From NCBI GenBank assembly GCA_000270325.1, contig BA000048.1:579709-643708 (forward strand): DNA of 64,000 nucleotides, read 5' to 3'. This DNA comes from Candidatus Caldarchaeum subterraneum (GTDB lineage Archaea > Thermoproteota > Nitrososphaeria_A > Caldarchaeales > Caldarchaeaceae). A program made the position numbers and the translations under genes. How positions within the stretch are numbered: position 1 is the first letter of the stretch; every line of letters begins with the position of its first letter. This document shows, piece by piece, positions 32,398 to 41,242 of the stretch. Under the pieces are notes generated by a model. The model saw only the letters and a program-made list of their open reading frames with translations. It was not told where the DNA came from and searched no databases.

Positions 32398-33408
32398 ATG
32401 GCCAAGCTTAGGGGAAGAGGAATAGCTGCAATAAACTATCCGACTGGTATGAATCTCGGCGGAGACCCGAGCCAAGTGGTTATCGTGGCCCAGCCTGATG
32501 GCAGGCTCGTTGTTAATGTTGCGAGTGTGGAGCTGGGGCAGGGGATAAAGACTGTGCTGGCGCAGATTGCTTCAGAGATAACAGGTGTGTCGGTCGAGGA
32601 CATAGAGGTGAGGTTCGGTGACACAGAGTCCGCGCCCCATGACACAGGCACCTTCGCAAGCAGGTCGACACATAGAATGGGCAACGCTGTGGTGAAGGCC
32701 TCTGAGGAGATACGTGAAATCGTGTTGAACACCGCGGCCAAGATGCTTGAGGTTTCTCCCCGCGACCTCGAGATACGTGAGGGAAGAGTCTGGGTCAAGG
32801 GAGTTAGTGACAAAAGCGTGGAGGTTAAACAAGTTATTAGCCAAGCCCAGTTCACCTACAACACCCCTGTTGTAGGGAAAGGGTTCTACGTTAAGCCGAA
32901 AAGCTCTGTCGACCCCGAAACAGGTGCATCCGACCCGCACTCAACCATGGCGCATGGATGCACGGTGGCGGAGGTTGAAGTGGACACTGAGACAGGATTC
33001 GTCACGGTCTTGAAGGTTTACACAGTGTATGAAGTGGGCAAGGCCATCAATCCGCAGCTCGTCGAGTCCCAGATAATAGGCGGCATCGTGATGGGTATGG
33101 GCGCGGCCTTAACCGAAACAGTTTATCCACGCTATCCTGCTCTCGACTTCCAGACAACCAGCTTCCGAGACTACATCCTGCCCACCGCCGGCGACATCCC
33201 CGAAATAGTCGCCAAGATTGTCGAATCACCGACGCCGACGGGCCCATTCGGCGCAAAAGGAGTCGGCGAAATGGTTGTCAACAGCATCGCACCCGCTATC
33301 GTAAACGCCGTGTACGACGCCATCGGTGTACAGATAACAGACCTGCCGATAACGCCTGAGAAAGTTCTCAAGGCTCTTAAGCAGAAAGAAGCAGCGGCTA
33401 AAAGTTAA
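32398..33408 (+). CDS. Molybdenum hydroxylase large subunit, C-terminal half (split)
   Basis: A 336-residue protein equal to the second Mo-pterin domain: KLRGRGIAAINY at the start, VELGQGIKTVLAQIASE, GTFASRSTHRMGNAV, and GPFGAKGVGEM, whose Glu is the general base of this family. AGGTGA overlaps the stop of the first half and stands 6 nt from ATG 32398, so the split is built for coupled translation and is not an obvious error. The two halves should assemble into one catalytic unit. Confidence 0.92.
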   Translation: MAKLRGRGIAAINYPTGMNLGGDPSQVVIVAQPDGRLVVNVASVELGQGIKTVLAQIASEITGVSVEDIEVRFGDTESAPHDTGTFASRSTHRMGNAVVKASEEIREIVLNTAAKMLEVSPRDLEIREGRVWVKGVSDKSVEVKQVISQAQFTYNTPVVGKGFYVKPKSSVDPETGASDPHSTMAHGCTVAEVEVDTETGFVTVLKVYTVYEVGKAINPQLVESQIIGGIVMGMGAALTETVYPRYPALDFQTTSFRDYILPTAGDIPEIVAKIVESPTPTGPFGAKGVGEMVVNSIAPAIVNAVYDAIGVQITDLPITPEKVLKALKQKEAAAKS

Positions 33409-33434
33409 AATACCTTGCACAGGATGAGGACACG

Positions 33435-34247
33435 ATGTCCGAAATAGTTATCAACTTTATCGGACACGCCTCCTTCTCCATAAAGTGGAGGAACGAGGTA
33501 ATCTATATCGACCCTTGGCTCAAAACTCCTCTGGAAAGCGGTGCGGGGAATAGTCCTGTCAGCCCAATCGGGCTTGAAGACGTTAAGAATGCCACCGTGG
33601 TTCTCGTCTCACATGGACACATCGACCACCTTGGACACGCCATCGAGATAGTCAAAAAGACGGGTGCATGCCTTGTCTGCACACCTGAAGTGGGGATGTA
33701 TGCGGACATCTACGGCATCCCCTACGACTCTGAACCGGATGAAAAGGCTGGAAGAAAATACTGGATGTATCCGATAAACGTGGGCGGAAGCTGCACCATC
33801 AACAAAGTCACCTACACCGCTGTTCCCGCTTTCCACTCAAGCAGCATCATGCACTACGACTACATCAAAAACAAGACACGATACCCCGACGCACCGGTCG
33901 GCTACATCATCTCCCCCGAAGACGGGCCCGTCATCTACTTCTCGGGAGACACAGGCGTCTCCATGGAGATGCATATGATACAAGAGCTCTACAGCCCGGA
34001 GATATGCATCATGACCGCTGGCGGCCAATACAACATGGGGGTGAGAGAATTCGCATACGCATGTAAAATCCTTAAGCCCAAGCTGGCCATCCCCTGCCAC
34101 TACGACACTTTCCCGAGGCAGCGGCTGGACAAGGAGAAGCTTAAGCAGGCTGTTTCCGTGATGTCGCCTTCGACCAAACTCGTGTTTCTCAACCCCGGTG
34201 AAAGCCTCCGCTATGCCGCGGAGCATTCATGGGTTGTTGAGAGGTGA
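33435..34247 (+). CDS. MBL-fold metal-dependent hydrolase (UlaG-like)
   Basis: A 270-residue metallo-beta-lactamase fold protein with the metal motif SHGHIDHLGH (about residues 58-67), a later FHSSS histidine, SGDTG and CHYDTFP. UlaG-type enzymes open lactones; a hydrolytic step on a product of the adjacent molybdenum hydroxylase is possible. It follows that operon by 26 nt and overlaps DUF3237 by 4 nt. Confidence 0.88.
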   Translation: MSEIVINFIGHASFSIKWRNEVIYIDPWLKTPLESGAGNSPVSPIGLEDVKNATVVLVSHGHIDHLGHAIEIVKKTGACLVCTPEVGMYADIYGIPYDSEPDEKAGRKYWMYPINVGGSCTINKVTYTAVPAFHSSSIMHYDYIKNKTRYPDAPVGYIISPEDGPVIYFSGDTGVSMEMHMIQELYSPEICIMTAGGQYNMGVREFAYACKILKPKLAIPCHYDTFPRQRLDKEKLKQAVSVMSPSTKLVFLNPGESLRYAAEHSWVVER

Positions 34248-34627
34248 TGAGCATGGAGCTTGAGCCTTTCTACGAGCTGGAGGCGCAGATTGTCAGAACT
34301 GAGGAGATAGGCGAGACACCATACGGCCGCCGCTCCAACTTCCACATGAAAGGCGTCGTCAAAGGCAAGATAAACGGCACCTATGAGGGAATAGACTATG
34401 GAACAATTGTCAAAACAGAGGTCGGCGACGTAGTCTACGTATACGTCAGAGAAACAATAACAACCGACAGGGGAATAATTTCGGGGATTAGGCAGGGCTA
34501 CGCTGTCCCAACCCAGGGCGGACTCGCGGTGAGGCTGTTCATATTTTTCCACACACAGATACCGGAGTACAGGTTTCTCAACTGGACTCTCGGAGTGGCT
34601 GAGGGGAAAGCGGGCCCGAAGGCCTAA
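34244..34627 (+). CDS. DUF3237 family protein
   Basis: A 127-residue all-beta protein resembling the DUF3237/UPF0311 family (LEPFYELEAQI, GRRSNFHMKGVVKGKINGTYEGIDYGTIV). No biochemical role is established to my knowledge. GTG 34244, ATG 34247 or ATG 34253 could start. Coupled to the MBL hydrolase upstream, so it may serve the same pathway. Confidence 0.6.
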   Translation: MMSMELEPFYELEAQIVRTEEIGETPYGRRSNFHMKGVVKGKINGTYEGIDYGTIVKTEVGDVVYVYVRETITTDRGIISGIRQGYAVPTQGGLAVRLFIFFHTQIPEYRFLNWTLGVAEGKAGPKA

Positions 34628-35181
34628 GGCTTAAGGTCTCCCTGCTTAGATAATTTTTCCCTAAAAACATACATCCTAAATTTTTTGCCCTCGATTGAGA
34701 CTGTTCTCAGCCCATAGTCCAGCTCATAGCTCTGAAGAATTTTCTCCAGCACCTGCCCCGACACCTTGTAGCCGTTGGCAACTATGGCGTCATAGGCCCT
34801 GTATTTCCAGCCGCGTAGATAAGGCCCGATAATCTTCAGCAATAGAACGCAGCGTAGACCGAGAACAACCAGTCGAGCACCTCCTCTATCGGCGAAACCC
34901 CATCCATCATTAATCTGTCGCACGATAAAATCCAAAGTCTCCACATCGCATTTGATTTCTGTGAAGGGGGTGTATGTTTCAGGATTTTGAAGCACCTTGA
35001 GGTATCCGAGCGAGCCATTCCCCTGCACCACCCCTGCTATGAAGCCCGCCAAAATCGGGCTTAGCAGCTGCCTGTTTGGAGGCCTCTTCTCCAACTCCTT
35101 CAAAACTTCTTCATAGTCGTCAGTATCCCAGCCCGGCTTAGGCTCCAGGTAGACACGCCACCAAGGAGGAACCTGAGTCAT
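34624..35181 (-). CDS. LAGLIDADG-like protein with mutated catalytic motif
   Basis: A 185-residue protein. IAGVVQGNGSL (about residues 48-58) aligns with the LAGLIDADG-S helix, but the acids are Gln and Asn. The body continues with a single alpha-beta-beta repeat (FTEIKCDVETLDFIVRQI, then LVVLGLRCVLLLKIIGPYLRGWKYRAYDAIV), as in homing-endonuclease folds. Starts 6 nt after the stop of the ABC ATPase, as the last gene of the sugar-transport operon. Loss of the metal-binding acids argues for DNA binding without cutting, for example regulation. Confidence 0.6.
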   Translation of the reverse strand: MTQVPPWWRVYLEPKPGWDTDDYEEVLKELEKRPPNRQLLSPILAGFIAGVVQGNGSLGYLKVLQNPETYTPFTEIKCDVETLDFIVRQINDGWGFADRGGARLVVLGLRCVLLLKIIGPYLRGWKYRAYDAIVANGYKVSGQVLEKILQSYELDYGLRTVSIEGKKFRMYVFREKLSKQGDLKP

Positions 35182-35187
35182 CCTGAC

Positions 35188-36279
35188 CTAGAAAACCCTC
35201 TCCTCAGTCTGAGGATCAAACCCATGTATGGACTCGGTGTTGAAAACGGCGAATACCTTCTCCTTTTCTCTAAAGTCGGAGAGGCTGTCAACATAGCTTC
35301 TCAAAACGGTGGACCCGTTTCTAAGCTCTATTACCTGCGCTGTTCCAAGCGACTCTATGAAGCTGATTTCTGCCGGCAACGCGTTTCCTACGGGTTCTCT
35401 GCTTAGTGTTATTTCATGGGGTCTTATGCCGAGGATGATTTTTCTCGGCTCCCGCGATGTCTGGAAAAGTTCCAAGGCCTTGTTGCCGAGGTGGATGTGG
35501 CCATCTCCTACAGAGGCGTAAACGATGTTCTCCACGAGCTTGACCTCGCTCTCGATGAGGTTTATGGTCGGTGAGCCGATGAAGTAGGCGACAAACTTGT
35601 TCGCGGGATAGCTGTAAATCTCCTCGGGCGAGCCCACTTGCAGCAGTTTACCGTTGTTCAGTATGCCTATTTTATCCGCTATAGCCATAGCCTCAAGCTG
35701 GTCATGCGTGACATATAGAAAAGTGCCACGGACCTCGGAATGTATCCTCTGAAACTCCGACCTAAGAGCTTCTCGCAGTTTCGTGTCAAGGTTGCTCAAC
35801 GGCTCGTCGAAGATGTATACATTTGCTCTCCGCACTATGGCCTTCGCTATAGAAACCCTCTGCAAAATTCCGAAGTCTATCTGATGGCTTTTCTTGTTGA
35901 GATGCTCCTCTATTTTGAGAAGTGATGCAACCTGCATAACTCTTTCACGTATCTCATTACGGTCGGTGGTCTCCCGCCTCAGCGCCAGCGCTATGTTATC
36001 ATAGATGTTGAGGCTTGGGTAGATGGATGGGAACTGGAAAACCATGGCGATGTTACGCTCTGAGGGAGAAAGTTCGGTGACATCTTCTCCTCCAAAATAT
36101 ACACTGCCACTGCTAGGCGTCTCAAGCCCCGCTATAATCCGCATGAGCGTGGTTTTCCCCGAACCGCTGGGCCCCAGCAGACAGAAAAAACTACCGTCGT
36201 CAACATGTAGGCTCACGTTGTCAAGAGCCCTTGTCGTCTTGAAAAATTTTGAAACCCCCTTTGCTTCGACGCTGACCAA
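35188..36279 (-). CDS. Sugar ABC transporter ATPase with degenerate signature motif
   Basis: About 363 residues from TTG 36279, which follows the upstream stop by 5 nt. MalK/UgpC type: Walker A GPSGSGKT at 36-43, Walker B VYIFDEP at 154-160, H-loop THD, and C-terminal TOBE-like domain (RKIILGIRPHEI). The LSGGQ signature is replaced by IDFGILQ around 134-140. Paired with the canonical ATPase at 36549..37631 it would form an asymmetric heterodimer with one impaired ATP site. Confidence 0.88.
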   Translation of the reverse strand: MVSVEAKGVSKFFKTTRALDNVSLHVDDGSFFCLLGPSGSGKTTLMRIIAGLETPSSGSVYFGGEDVTELSPSERNIAMVFQFPSIYPSLNIYDNIALALRRETTDRNEIRERVMQVASLLKIEEHLNKKSHQIDFGILQRVSIAKAIVRRANVYIFDEPLSNLDTKLREALRSEFQRIHSEVRGTFLYVTHDQLEAMAIADKIGILNNGKLLQVGSPEEIYSYPANKFVAYFIGSPTINLIESEVKLVENIVYASVGDGHIHLGNKALELFQTSREPRKIILGIRPHEITLSREPVGNALPAEISFIESLGTAQVIELRNGSTVLRSYVDSLSDFREKEKVFAVFNTESIHGFDPQTEERVF

Positions 36280-36284
36280 CTTCT

Positions 36285-36548
36285 CTACACCACCAGAATC
36301 GGCACCAAATAAATTGATAGAGCCACAAAGAAAACTACTGTGCCGACGAGGACCACAAGCCACTTAGCCATAGTCTTTCCATTAGCCTCGTCCGGGATGT
36401 ATGTTGTGTAAACATACATGAATCCACCTATGCTCATGATGATGAAACCGTAGAGGAGAAGCTTGTCCATGAATGGCTGAAACAACAGCGCCAGCCCCGC
36501 AAAAGACAGCGCCAACCCGATTCTCTCGATGATGTTTTTCAGGTTCAA
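36285..36548 (-). CDS. Small membrane protein of the sugar ABC operon
   Basis: An 87-residue protein with about three membrane helices (residues 10-25, 31-50 and 62-86). It lies between the two ATPase genes with no spacing to the first. Bacterial glycerol ABC operons (glpSTPQUV) also include a small membrane protein and two ATPases, but I cannot show homology. Possibly an accessory transporter subunit. Confidence 0.6.
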   Translation of the reverse strand: MNLKNIIERIGLALSFAGLALLFQPFMDKLLLYGFIIMSIGGFMYVYTTYIPDEANGKTMAKWLVVLVGTVVFFVALSIYLVPILVV

Positions 36549-37631
36549 TTAGCCGAGCACCTCCCCGGTCGCTGCATCAAACAAAAGCGGCTTGTTACCA
36601 TTTATTCCGATTTTCACCTCTTCACCGTATTGGTAGGTTTTCATTCCCTTGACAACGGTCTTCATCTCTATGCCGGAGACTTTCACCGTGACGATGGTGT
36701 GTGTTCCAAGTCTCTCGGAGGAGACCACTTTGGCTATTAACAGGTTTTGTCCATGAACAGGCTCGAGCACCACATCTGCAGGCCTTATTGCGACCTCCAC
36801 CTCTTTTCCATCGATGTTTCTTAGTCCAGTTTTGTTCAGAGTTAGCTGAAACTCCCCAGTGTCGAGGAATATGGCATCTTTGCCGAGTTTTATTACACCT
36901 CTTAGAATGTTTGCTGTGGGGCTGCCAACAAAGGTTGCGACAAACTTGTTGCGGGGGTTTCTCAGTATGTTTATCGGCGTATCATATTGGATTACCTGCC
37001 CTTCATTTATTAACGCAATTTTTTCCGCTACGGCGAAAGCCTCTAGGTAATCTGGTGTGGCATAGATAAGAGTCCGTTTAAGTTCTCGGTGCAATCGTTT
37101 AAACTCGGCCCGCATCTCTTCTCTAAGTTTTGCGTCGAGGTTTGAGATGGGCTCGTCTAGGAGGAGGACACGGGGTTCTCTGACAAGTGCGCGGGCTAGA
37201 GCCACGCGCTGCATCTCCCCGCCGCTGAGAGTAGCAGGCTCTTTCCGGCTGAGTAGATGAGATATCCTCAGTTTTTCCGCGACTCTGTGCACGATGTCTT
37301 TAATCTCGTTCTCAGCCATTTTTCTCTCCCTCAGCGGGTAGGCGATGTTGTCGTAAACACTCATGTGCGGATAAAGTGCATATGTTTGGAAGAACATGGC
37401 CACGTTTCTCTCCCACGGCGGCGTATCCACCACGCTTTCGCCGTCGAACATTATATCACCTTTATCAGGCCTCTCCACACCCGCAATACACTTCATCAAA
37501 GTTGTTTTACCGGCGCCTGTAGGCCCGAGCAGCGCAACGATGTCGCCTGACTCAACCGTGACATCCACTCCCCGCAGTGCCTGAACCTTGCCGAAGGATT
37601 TCCATAATGACTTGACTTCGACACGGGTCAT
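36549..37631 (-). CDS. Sugar ABC transporter ATPase (MalK/UgpC-like), canonical
   Basis: A 360-residue ATPase: Walker A GPTGAGKT, signature LSGGEMQR, Walker B VLLLDEPISNLD and C-terminal TOBE domain (VEVAIRPADVVLEP). H-loop region reads ATPDYLEA, with Pro-Asp where His-Asp is usual. Its ATG directly follows the permease stop. Energises import by the operon's permeases with the partner at 35188..36279. Confidence 0.92.
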   Translation of the reverse strand: MTRVEVKSLWKSFGKVQALRGVDVTVESGDIVALLGPTGAGKTTLMKCIAGVERPDKGDIMFDGESVVDTPPWERNVAMFFQTYALYPHMSVYDNIAYPLRERKMAENEIKDIVHRVAEKLRISHLLSRKEPATLSGGEMQRVALARALVREPRVLLLDEPISNLDAKLREEMRAEFKRLHRELKRTLIYATPDYLEAFAVAEKIALINEGQVIQYDTPINILRNPRNKFVATFVGSPTANILRGVIKLGKDAIFLDTGEFQLTLNKTGLRNIDGKEVEVAIRPADVVLEPVHGQNLLIAKVVSSERLGTHTIVTVKVSGIEMKTVVKGMKTYQYGEEVKIGINGNKPLLFDAATGEVLG

Positions 37632-38540
37632 TTACTGCCCACCTCTGACTGTGCCGAAAGTCATTCCACGGAGTAGGTAACGCTGCAGTAGGAAGATTAG
37701 AACGAGAGCGGGCAGTATGTAGAGTGTTTCAATGGCTGCTATCAGGCCCCAGTTGATTCCAACCTCGCCTCTTGTGCTGGCTATTAGGACTGGCACGGTT
37801 CTGGTTGTCCGCTCTGTCAACAACAGTGCGAAGAGAAACTCGTTCCAGACGTTGATTATCAAGAAGCCTATCGTGGCGCCCAAGCCTACAGCAACCTGTG
37901 GAAGCGCTATTTTCCTGAAGACCCTTAGAGGAGGCGAGCCGTCTACAAAAGCCGCCTGCTCAATATCCTTGGGTATGTCGTCGAAGAAGCTTTTCATCAT
38001 CCAGATGGCGAAGGGGAGGTTGAACATTGTGTAGAGCAGGATTAGGCCAAGGTATGTGTTGTAGAGGCCGATTGAGCGGTAGAAGAAGTAGATGGGGATG
38101 GCGACCACTATGCCGGGGAGCATTCTCGTGGAGAGGATGAAAAACATCAGCGTGTTCGTGCCGAGTGGCTTGTATCGGGAGAAACTGTATGCCGCGAGGA
38201 CGCCTATCACGATTGCGAGTGCTATGCTGAACGATGTTACGACGAAGCTGTTGAAGAAGAAGATTTCCGCGCCTGTTGCGAGTTCAAGCTCCTGCCCCGT
38301 AATAGCCTCTATCTCTGTCTGGCGTTTGAGGAATATGTCGATAAAGTTTCTAAAAGTCGGTTCCCATATGAAGAGAGGAGGGGTACTGAAGGCCTGGGCT
38401 CTTGTCTTGAGAGATGTAGCGATAAGCCAGAAAAGCGGAAAGATGAAGAAACCAACCGTCACAATCACTGCAGCGTAGGTGGCTATTGACTTGATGATTT
38501 TCCGGGCCTTGCGGTTACCCCGTCTGTTATTGTTTGCCAT
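37632..38540 (-). CDS. Sugar ABC transporter permease (MalG-like)
   Basis: A 302-residue membrane protein with about six helices and the EAA loop (DIPKDIEQAAFVDGSPPLRVFRKIALPQV) that docks to the ATPase. A short N-terminal basic tail precedes the first helix. Second permease of the operon, 2 nt after the other permease. Confidence 0.93.
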   Translation of the reverse strand: MANNNRRGNRKARKIIKSIATYAAVIVTVGFFIFPLFWLIATSLKTRAQAFSTPPLFIWEPTFRNFIDIFLKRQTEIEAITGQELELATGAEIFFFNSFVVTSFSIALAIVIGVLAAYSFSRYKPLGTNTLMFFILSTRMLPGIVVAIPIYFFYRSIGLYNTYLGLILLYTMFNLPFAIWMMKSFFDDIPKDIEQAAFVDGSPPLRVFRKIALPQVAVGLGATIGFLIINVWNEFLFALLLTERTTRTVPVLIASTRGEVGINWGLIAAIETLYILPALVLIFLLQRYLLRGMTFGTVRGGQ

Positions 38541-38542
38541 GG

Positions 38543-39418
38543 CTACTCCCTCCTGCTCAGCCTCAGATAGAGGTTGGTCAACAATATTATTATAATTAGG
38601 AATATGAAGGCCAGGGCAGTCGCCTCACCTGTCCGGAAGAACTGGAAAGCTGTGCGGTAGATGGTGATTGACAGCACCTCTGTGAGTGTGCCAGGGCCTC
38701 CTCCCGTGAGGGTGAAAATTGTGTCGAATGTTCTGAAGGCGTCCATGGTTCGGAACAGGAGAGCCAACGCAACCAAGGGCTTTATCTTGGGCCAGACAAC
38801 GTATCTGAACTTGTTTATCCAAGAAAGCCTGTCTATCTCAGAGGATTCCAGCATGTGCTTGGGTATAGCCTCCAGTCCAGCGAGTATGAAGAGCATCATG
38901 AATGGCGACCACTGCCATACATCCATGAAAACTACCGCCAGCATGGGTTGCTGGGAAAGCATTCTGACTCTCTGGCCTGTGAGGAGTTCGGCGAAGTAGG
39001 TGAAGACGCCGAAGGTGGCGTCGTAGATGTAGCGGAAGAATATGCCCACGGCGACAGGGGCTATGAGAAGTGGCGTGGTCACCAAGGTGATTGCAATACG
39101 CCGTCCCTTGAACTTTGTGTAGAAGAGATGTGCTAGCGCAAACCCAACCAAAAACTCGAGAACAACAGCATATAGCACAAACTGGCCTGTTGTGATGAAC
39201 CTGCGCCATACCTCGCCGCTATTCAGAAGCCGTGAGTAGTTGTCTACGCCGACGTACACGGGGGGGTCTCCTCTGAGAGCGTTGTAGGAGTAGAAGCTAA
39301 GCCCGAGGGCCCATATCAGGGGAAATATCACCAGAAAGATTACGAGAGCTACGGCTGGAGTAATCAAAATTACTGGGAAAGTTCTGTAACTTAGTGGTCT
39401 CAAATCCCTACGACCCAT
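38543..39418 (-). CDS. Sugar ABC transporter permease (MalF/UgpA-like)
   Basis: A 291-residue protein with six predicted membrane helices and an EAA loop variant (IPKHMLESSEIDRLSWINKFRYVVWPKI), then TGGGPGTLTEVLSITIYRTAF, the usual permease segment. It follows the binding-protein gene by 35 nt. Confidence 0.93.
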   Translation of the reverse strand: MGRRDLRPLSYRTFPVILITPAVALVIFLVIFPLIWALGLSFYSYNALRGDPPVYVGVDNYSRLLNSGEVWRRFITTGQFVLYAVVLEFLVGFALAHLFYTKFKGRRIAITLVTTPLLIAPVAVGIFFRYIYDATFGVFTYFAELLTGQRVRMLSQQPMLAVVFMDVWQWSPFMMLFILAGLEAIPKHMLESSEIDRLSWINKFRYVVWPKIKPLVALALLFRTMDAFRTFDTIFTLTGGGPGTLTEVLSITIYRTAFQFFRTGEATALAFIFLIIIILLTNLYLRLSRRE

Positions 39419-39453
39419 CCCAAAAAAGAGGGAAAAGAGAGTGGGATTTATTT

Positions 39454-41130
39454 TTAGCTAATGGGCAGCCCTTGTCTGATGAGCTGCGCAACGTTTTTCG
39501 CCGGCTTTCCGTATTGGGCGAACGCCTGTGGATAGTTTTCTCTCTCGATTATTTCTTTGTGTCTTCTTGCAAGATTGTCGAGAGCTGTTCGTGGGCTTAC
39601 TGCTCCGGCCAGGGCGGAGTGTATCTCCTCCTGAACAGCCGTCAACATCTCTGCGAAGAAGGGCACGTTCCAGAAGTCTACTTGGAAGGGTATGGAGTCC
39701 GCGTATGCTCTGTTGTATGGTGTGAGGTTTCTGAACCACTCTGTTTGGACGATGTCCTTGATGCATACACCGCCTCCTCCCTCAGCCCATTTCCGCTGGT
39801 TCTGCGGCTGGAACCAATACTTGATGAACGCCAGAGCTTCTACAACACGGTCGCTGTATGCGTTTATGCACATCGGCTGACCCCCTATTCCGCTGTATCT
39901 TCTGAAGATGCCGTCATCACCACGATGCCCCGGCGGGGGAACCACTCTAATAAGGTTGTGGACCTTTGAGGCAGCTGGGTCGAACAAGCTTGGCAGGAAA
40001 CCAGCCCAGTTGTATATCATGGCCACACGACCGGCCTGCATCACCGCGTTGCTCTCGTCGAACCATATCTCCAACGCGTTAGGCGGCGAATACTGGACCA
40101 GGGATGCGTAGAATTCAAGGGCTTTTACAGCTCTTTCGCTGTTTATGTAGCCATCAACCTCTCCTGTTTCTGGGTCCCACCAGTATTCACCATGGCAGTA
40201 CAGCATTGAGCCGAATGGGCAGGCTATTGCGTCGTATGCTCTCGACATGTGGACGGCGATTCCGTAGAAATCTTCTTCAAGCCTCTTACCTGCTAATTCG
40301 TCGCCTGCCTTTCTTGTGAAGAACTTGGCTATGTCACGTATCTGGTACCAGTCAAGCTGGTTGGGGTACCAGTCCTCATAATTGGCCGGCAGGTCGTAGC
40401 CGTATTCTGCTTTGAAGTTTTCACGCTCGGTTGGATGAGTGAAGAGGTCGTGTCTGTAGACAAATAGCAGGACATCGCCTTCGTGGGCAAACCCTACTAT
40501 GTTGTTGTAGTTGCCCTGCGGGAAGGTCATGTAGAAGTACACGAGAGCTGGGTCAAACCTGTTAAGAAGCTGCTGAAGCTCAGGGTCTCTCGCTATGTAG
40601 TCGTTGAGGCGTCTGATGTGGCCTCCGACATAGAACTGGCCAAGCCACTGGCTGTCCGATATGAGGAGAGTGGGCTCCTTGGACCGCGCAATCAGGGTTG
40701 TGGAAAGCCTCTCAAATATTACGTCCCAAGGTATGAGGTCCATCTTAACTTCGACAGCTTTTCCGATGTTGGCCTTAGACCATGCGGGGAAATCCTGTGC
40801 TATGAGGCCTGTAAGCCTGCCTGGCAACCACTCTGGTGAAGCAAAAGTTAAGCTGACTTCGGGGGTTATGGGCCCTGTTTCACCAGTCACAGTCCTGGTT
40901 ACTGTGGAGGTGACTGTAGCGGTATTTGTAACGGTGTTTGTGACAGTGACGGTTTGACCTCCTCCGCCAGCCGTGACTGTTCTGGTGACGGTTGCTGCTT
41001 GCTGGCCCGATGTCCCGGCTAAATAGCCTGCAAGTCCTCCGACAACGCCTGTCACGACAGCCGCGGTAGCGACTTTCGCACCTGTGCTCAGCGCTTTCCT
41101 CCGCGTGACGTTATATTTTTCCAGATTCAT
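39454..41130 (-). CDS. Sugar-type ABC binding protein with Tat-like signal and Thr-rich stalk
   Basis: A 558-residue extracellular binding protein. R10-R11 in NVTRRKAL followed by an apolar stretch looks like a Tat-type signal/anchor; residues about 50-95 are a T-V-T repeated stalk; the rest is a family-1 type solute-binding fold (GRVAMIYNWAGFLPSLF, ALAFIKYWF). At nearly 560 residues it is longer than most sugar-binding proteins and similar in size to glycerol-binding GlpV. ATG 41130 is chosen from the TATA box 29 nt upstream. Confidence 0.9.
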   Translation of the reverse strand: MNLEKYNVTRRKALSTGAKVATAAVVTGVVGGLAGYLAGTSGQQAATVTRTVTAGGGGQTVTVTNTVTNTATVTSTVTRTVTGETGPITPEVSLTFASPEWLPGRLTGLIAQDFPAWSKANIGKAVEVKMDLIPWDVIFERLSTTLIARSKEPTLLISDSQWLGQFYVGGHIRRLNDYIARDPELQQLLNRFDPALVYFYMTFPQGNYNNIVGFAHEGDVLLFVYRHDLFTHPTERENFKAEYGYDLPANYEDWYPNQLDWYQIRDIAKFFTRKAGDELAGKRLEEDFYGIAVHMSRAYDAIACPFGSMLYCHGEYWWDPETGEVDGYINSERAVKALEFYASLVQYSPPNALEIWFDESNAVMQAGRVAMIYNWAGFLPSLFDPAASKVHNLIRVVPPPGHRGDDGIFRRYSGIGGQPMCINAYSDRVVEALAFIKYWFQPQNQRKWAEGGGGVCIKDIVQTEWFRNLTPYNRAYADSIPFQVDFWNVPFFAEMLTAVQEEIHSALAGAVSPRTALDNLARRHKEIIERENYPQAFAQYGKPAKNVAQLIRQGLPIS

Positions 41131-41153
41131 CGACAAATTTTGCAATATATGTT

Positions 41154-41163
41154 GGATATAAAC
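41154..41163 (-). promoter_or_regulatory. TATA box of the sugar-transport operon
   Basis: GTTTATATCC on the minus strand, centred about 29 nt before ATG 41130. The same intergenic stretch must hold the promoter of the divergent aldehyde dehydrogenase; a gttttttatg element about 27 nt before 41243 is the candidate. Confidence 0.55.
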
Positions 41164-41242
41164 TTATTCCGGACTTCGTAGAAATTATGTGAAATTTGAA
41201 ATCTATGTAGAGTTTTTTATGTTGGTTTGTGTAGTCGGGTTT

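Noticed and set aside
29735-33408. Aerobic carbon monoxide dehydrogenase (form I)
   Set aside because: The subunits match the family, but the active-site loop in the large subunit is SSAMRGYG and not AYxCSFR, so a general molybdenum hydroxylase is the honest call.
34624-35181. Active homing endonuclease, intein or intron-encoded nuclease
   Set aside because: The catalytic acids are Gln and Asn, the gene is free-standing in an operon and no host gene is interrupted.
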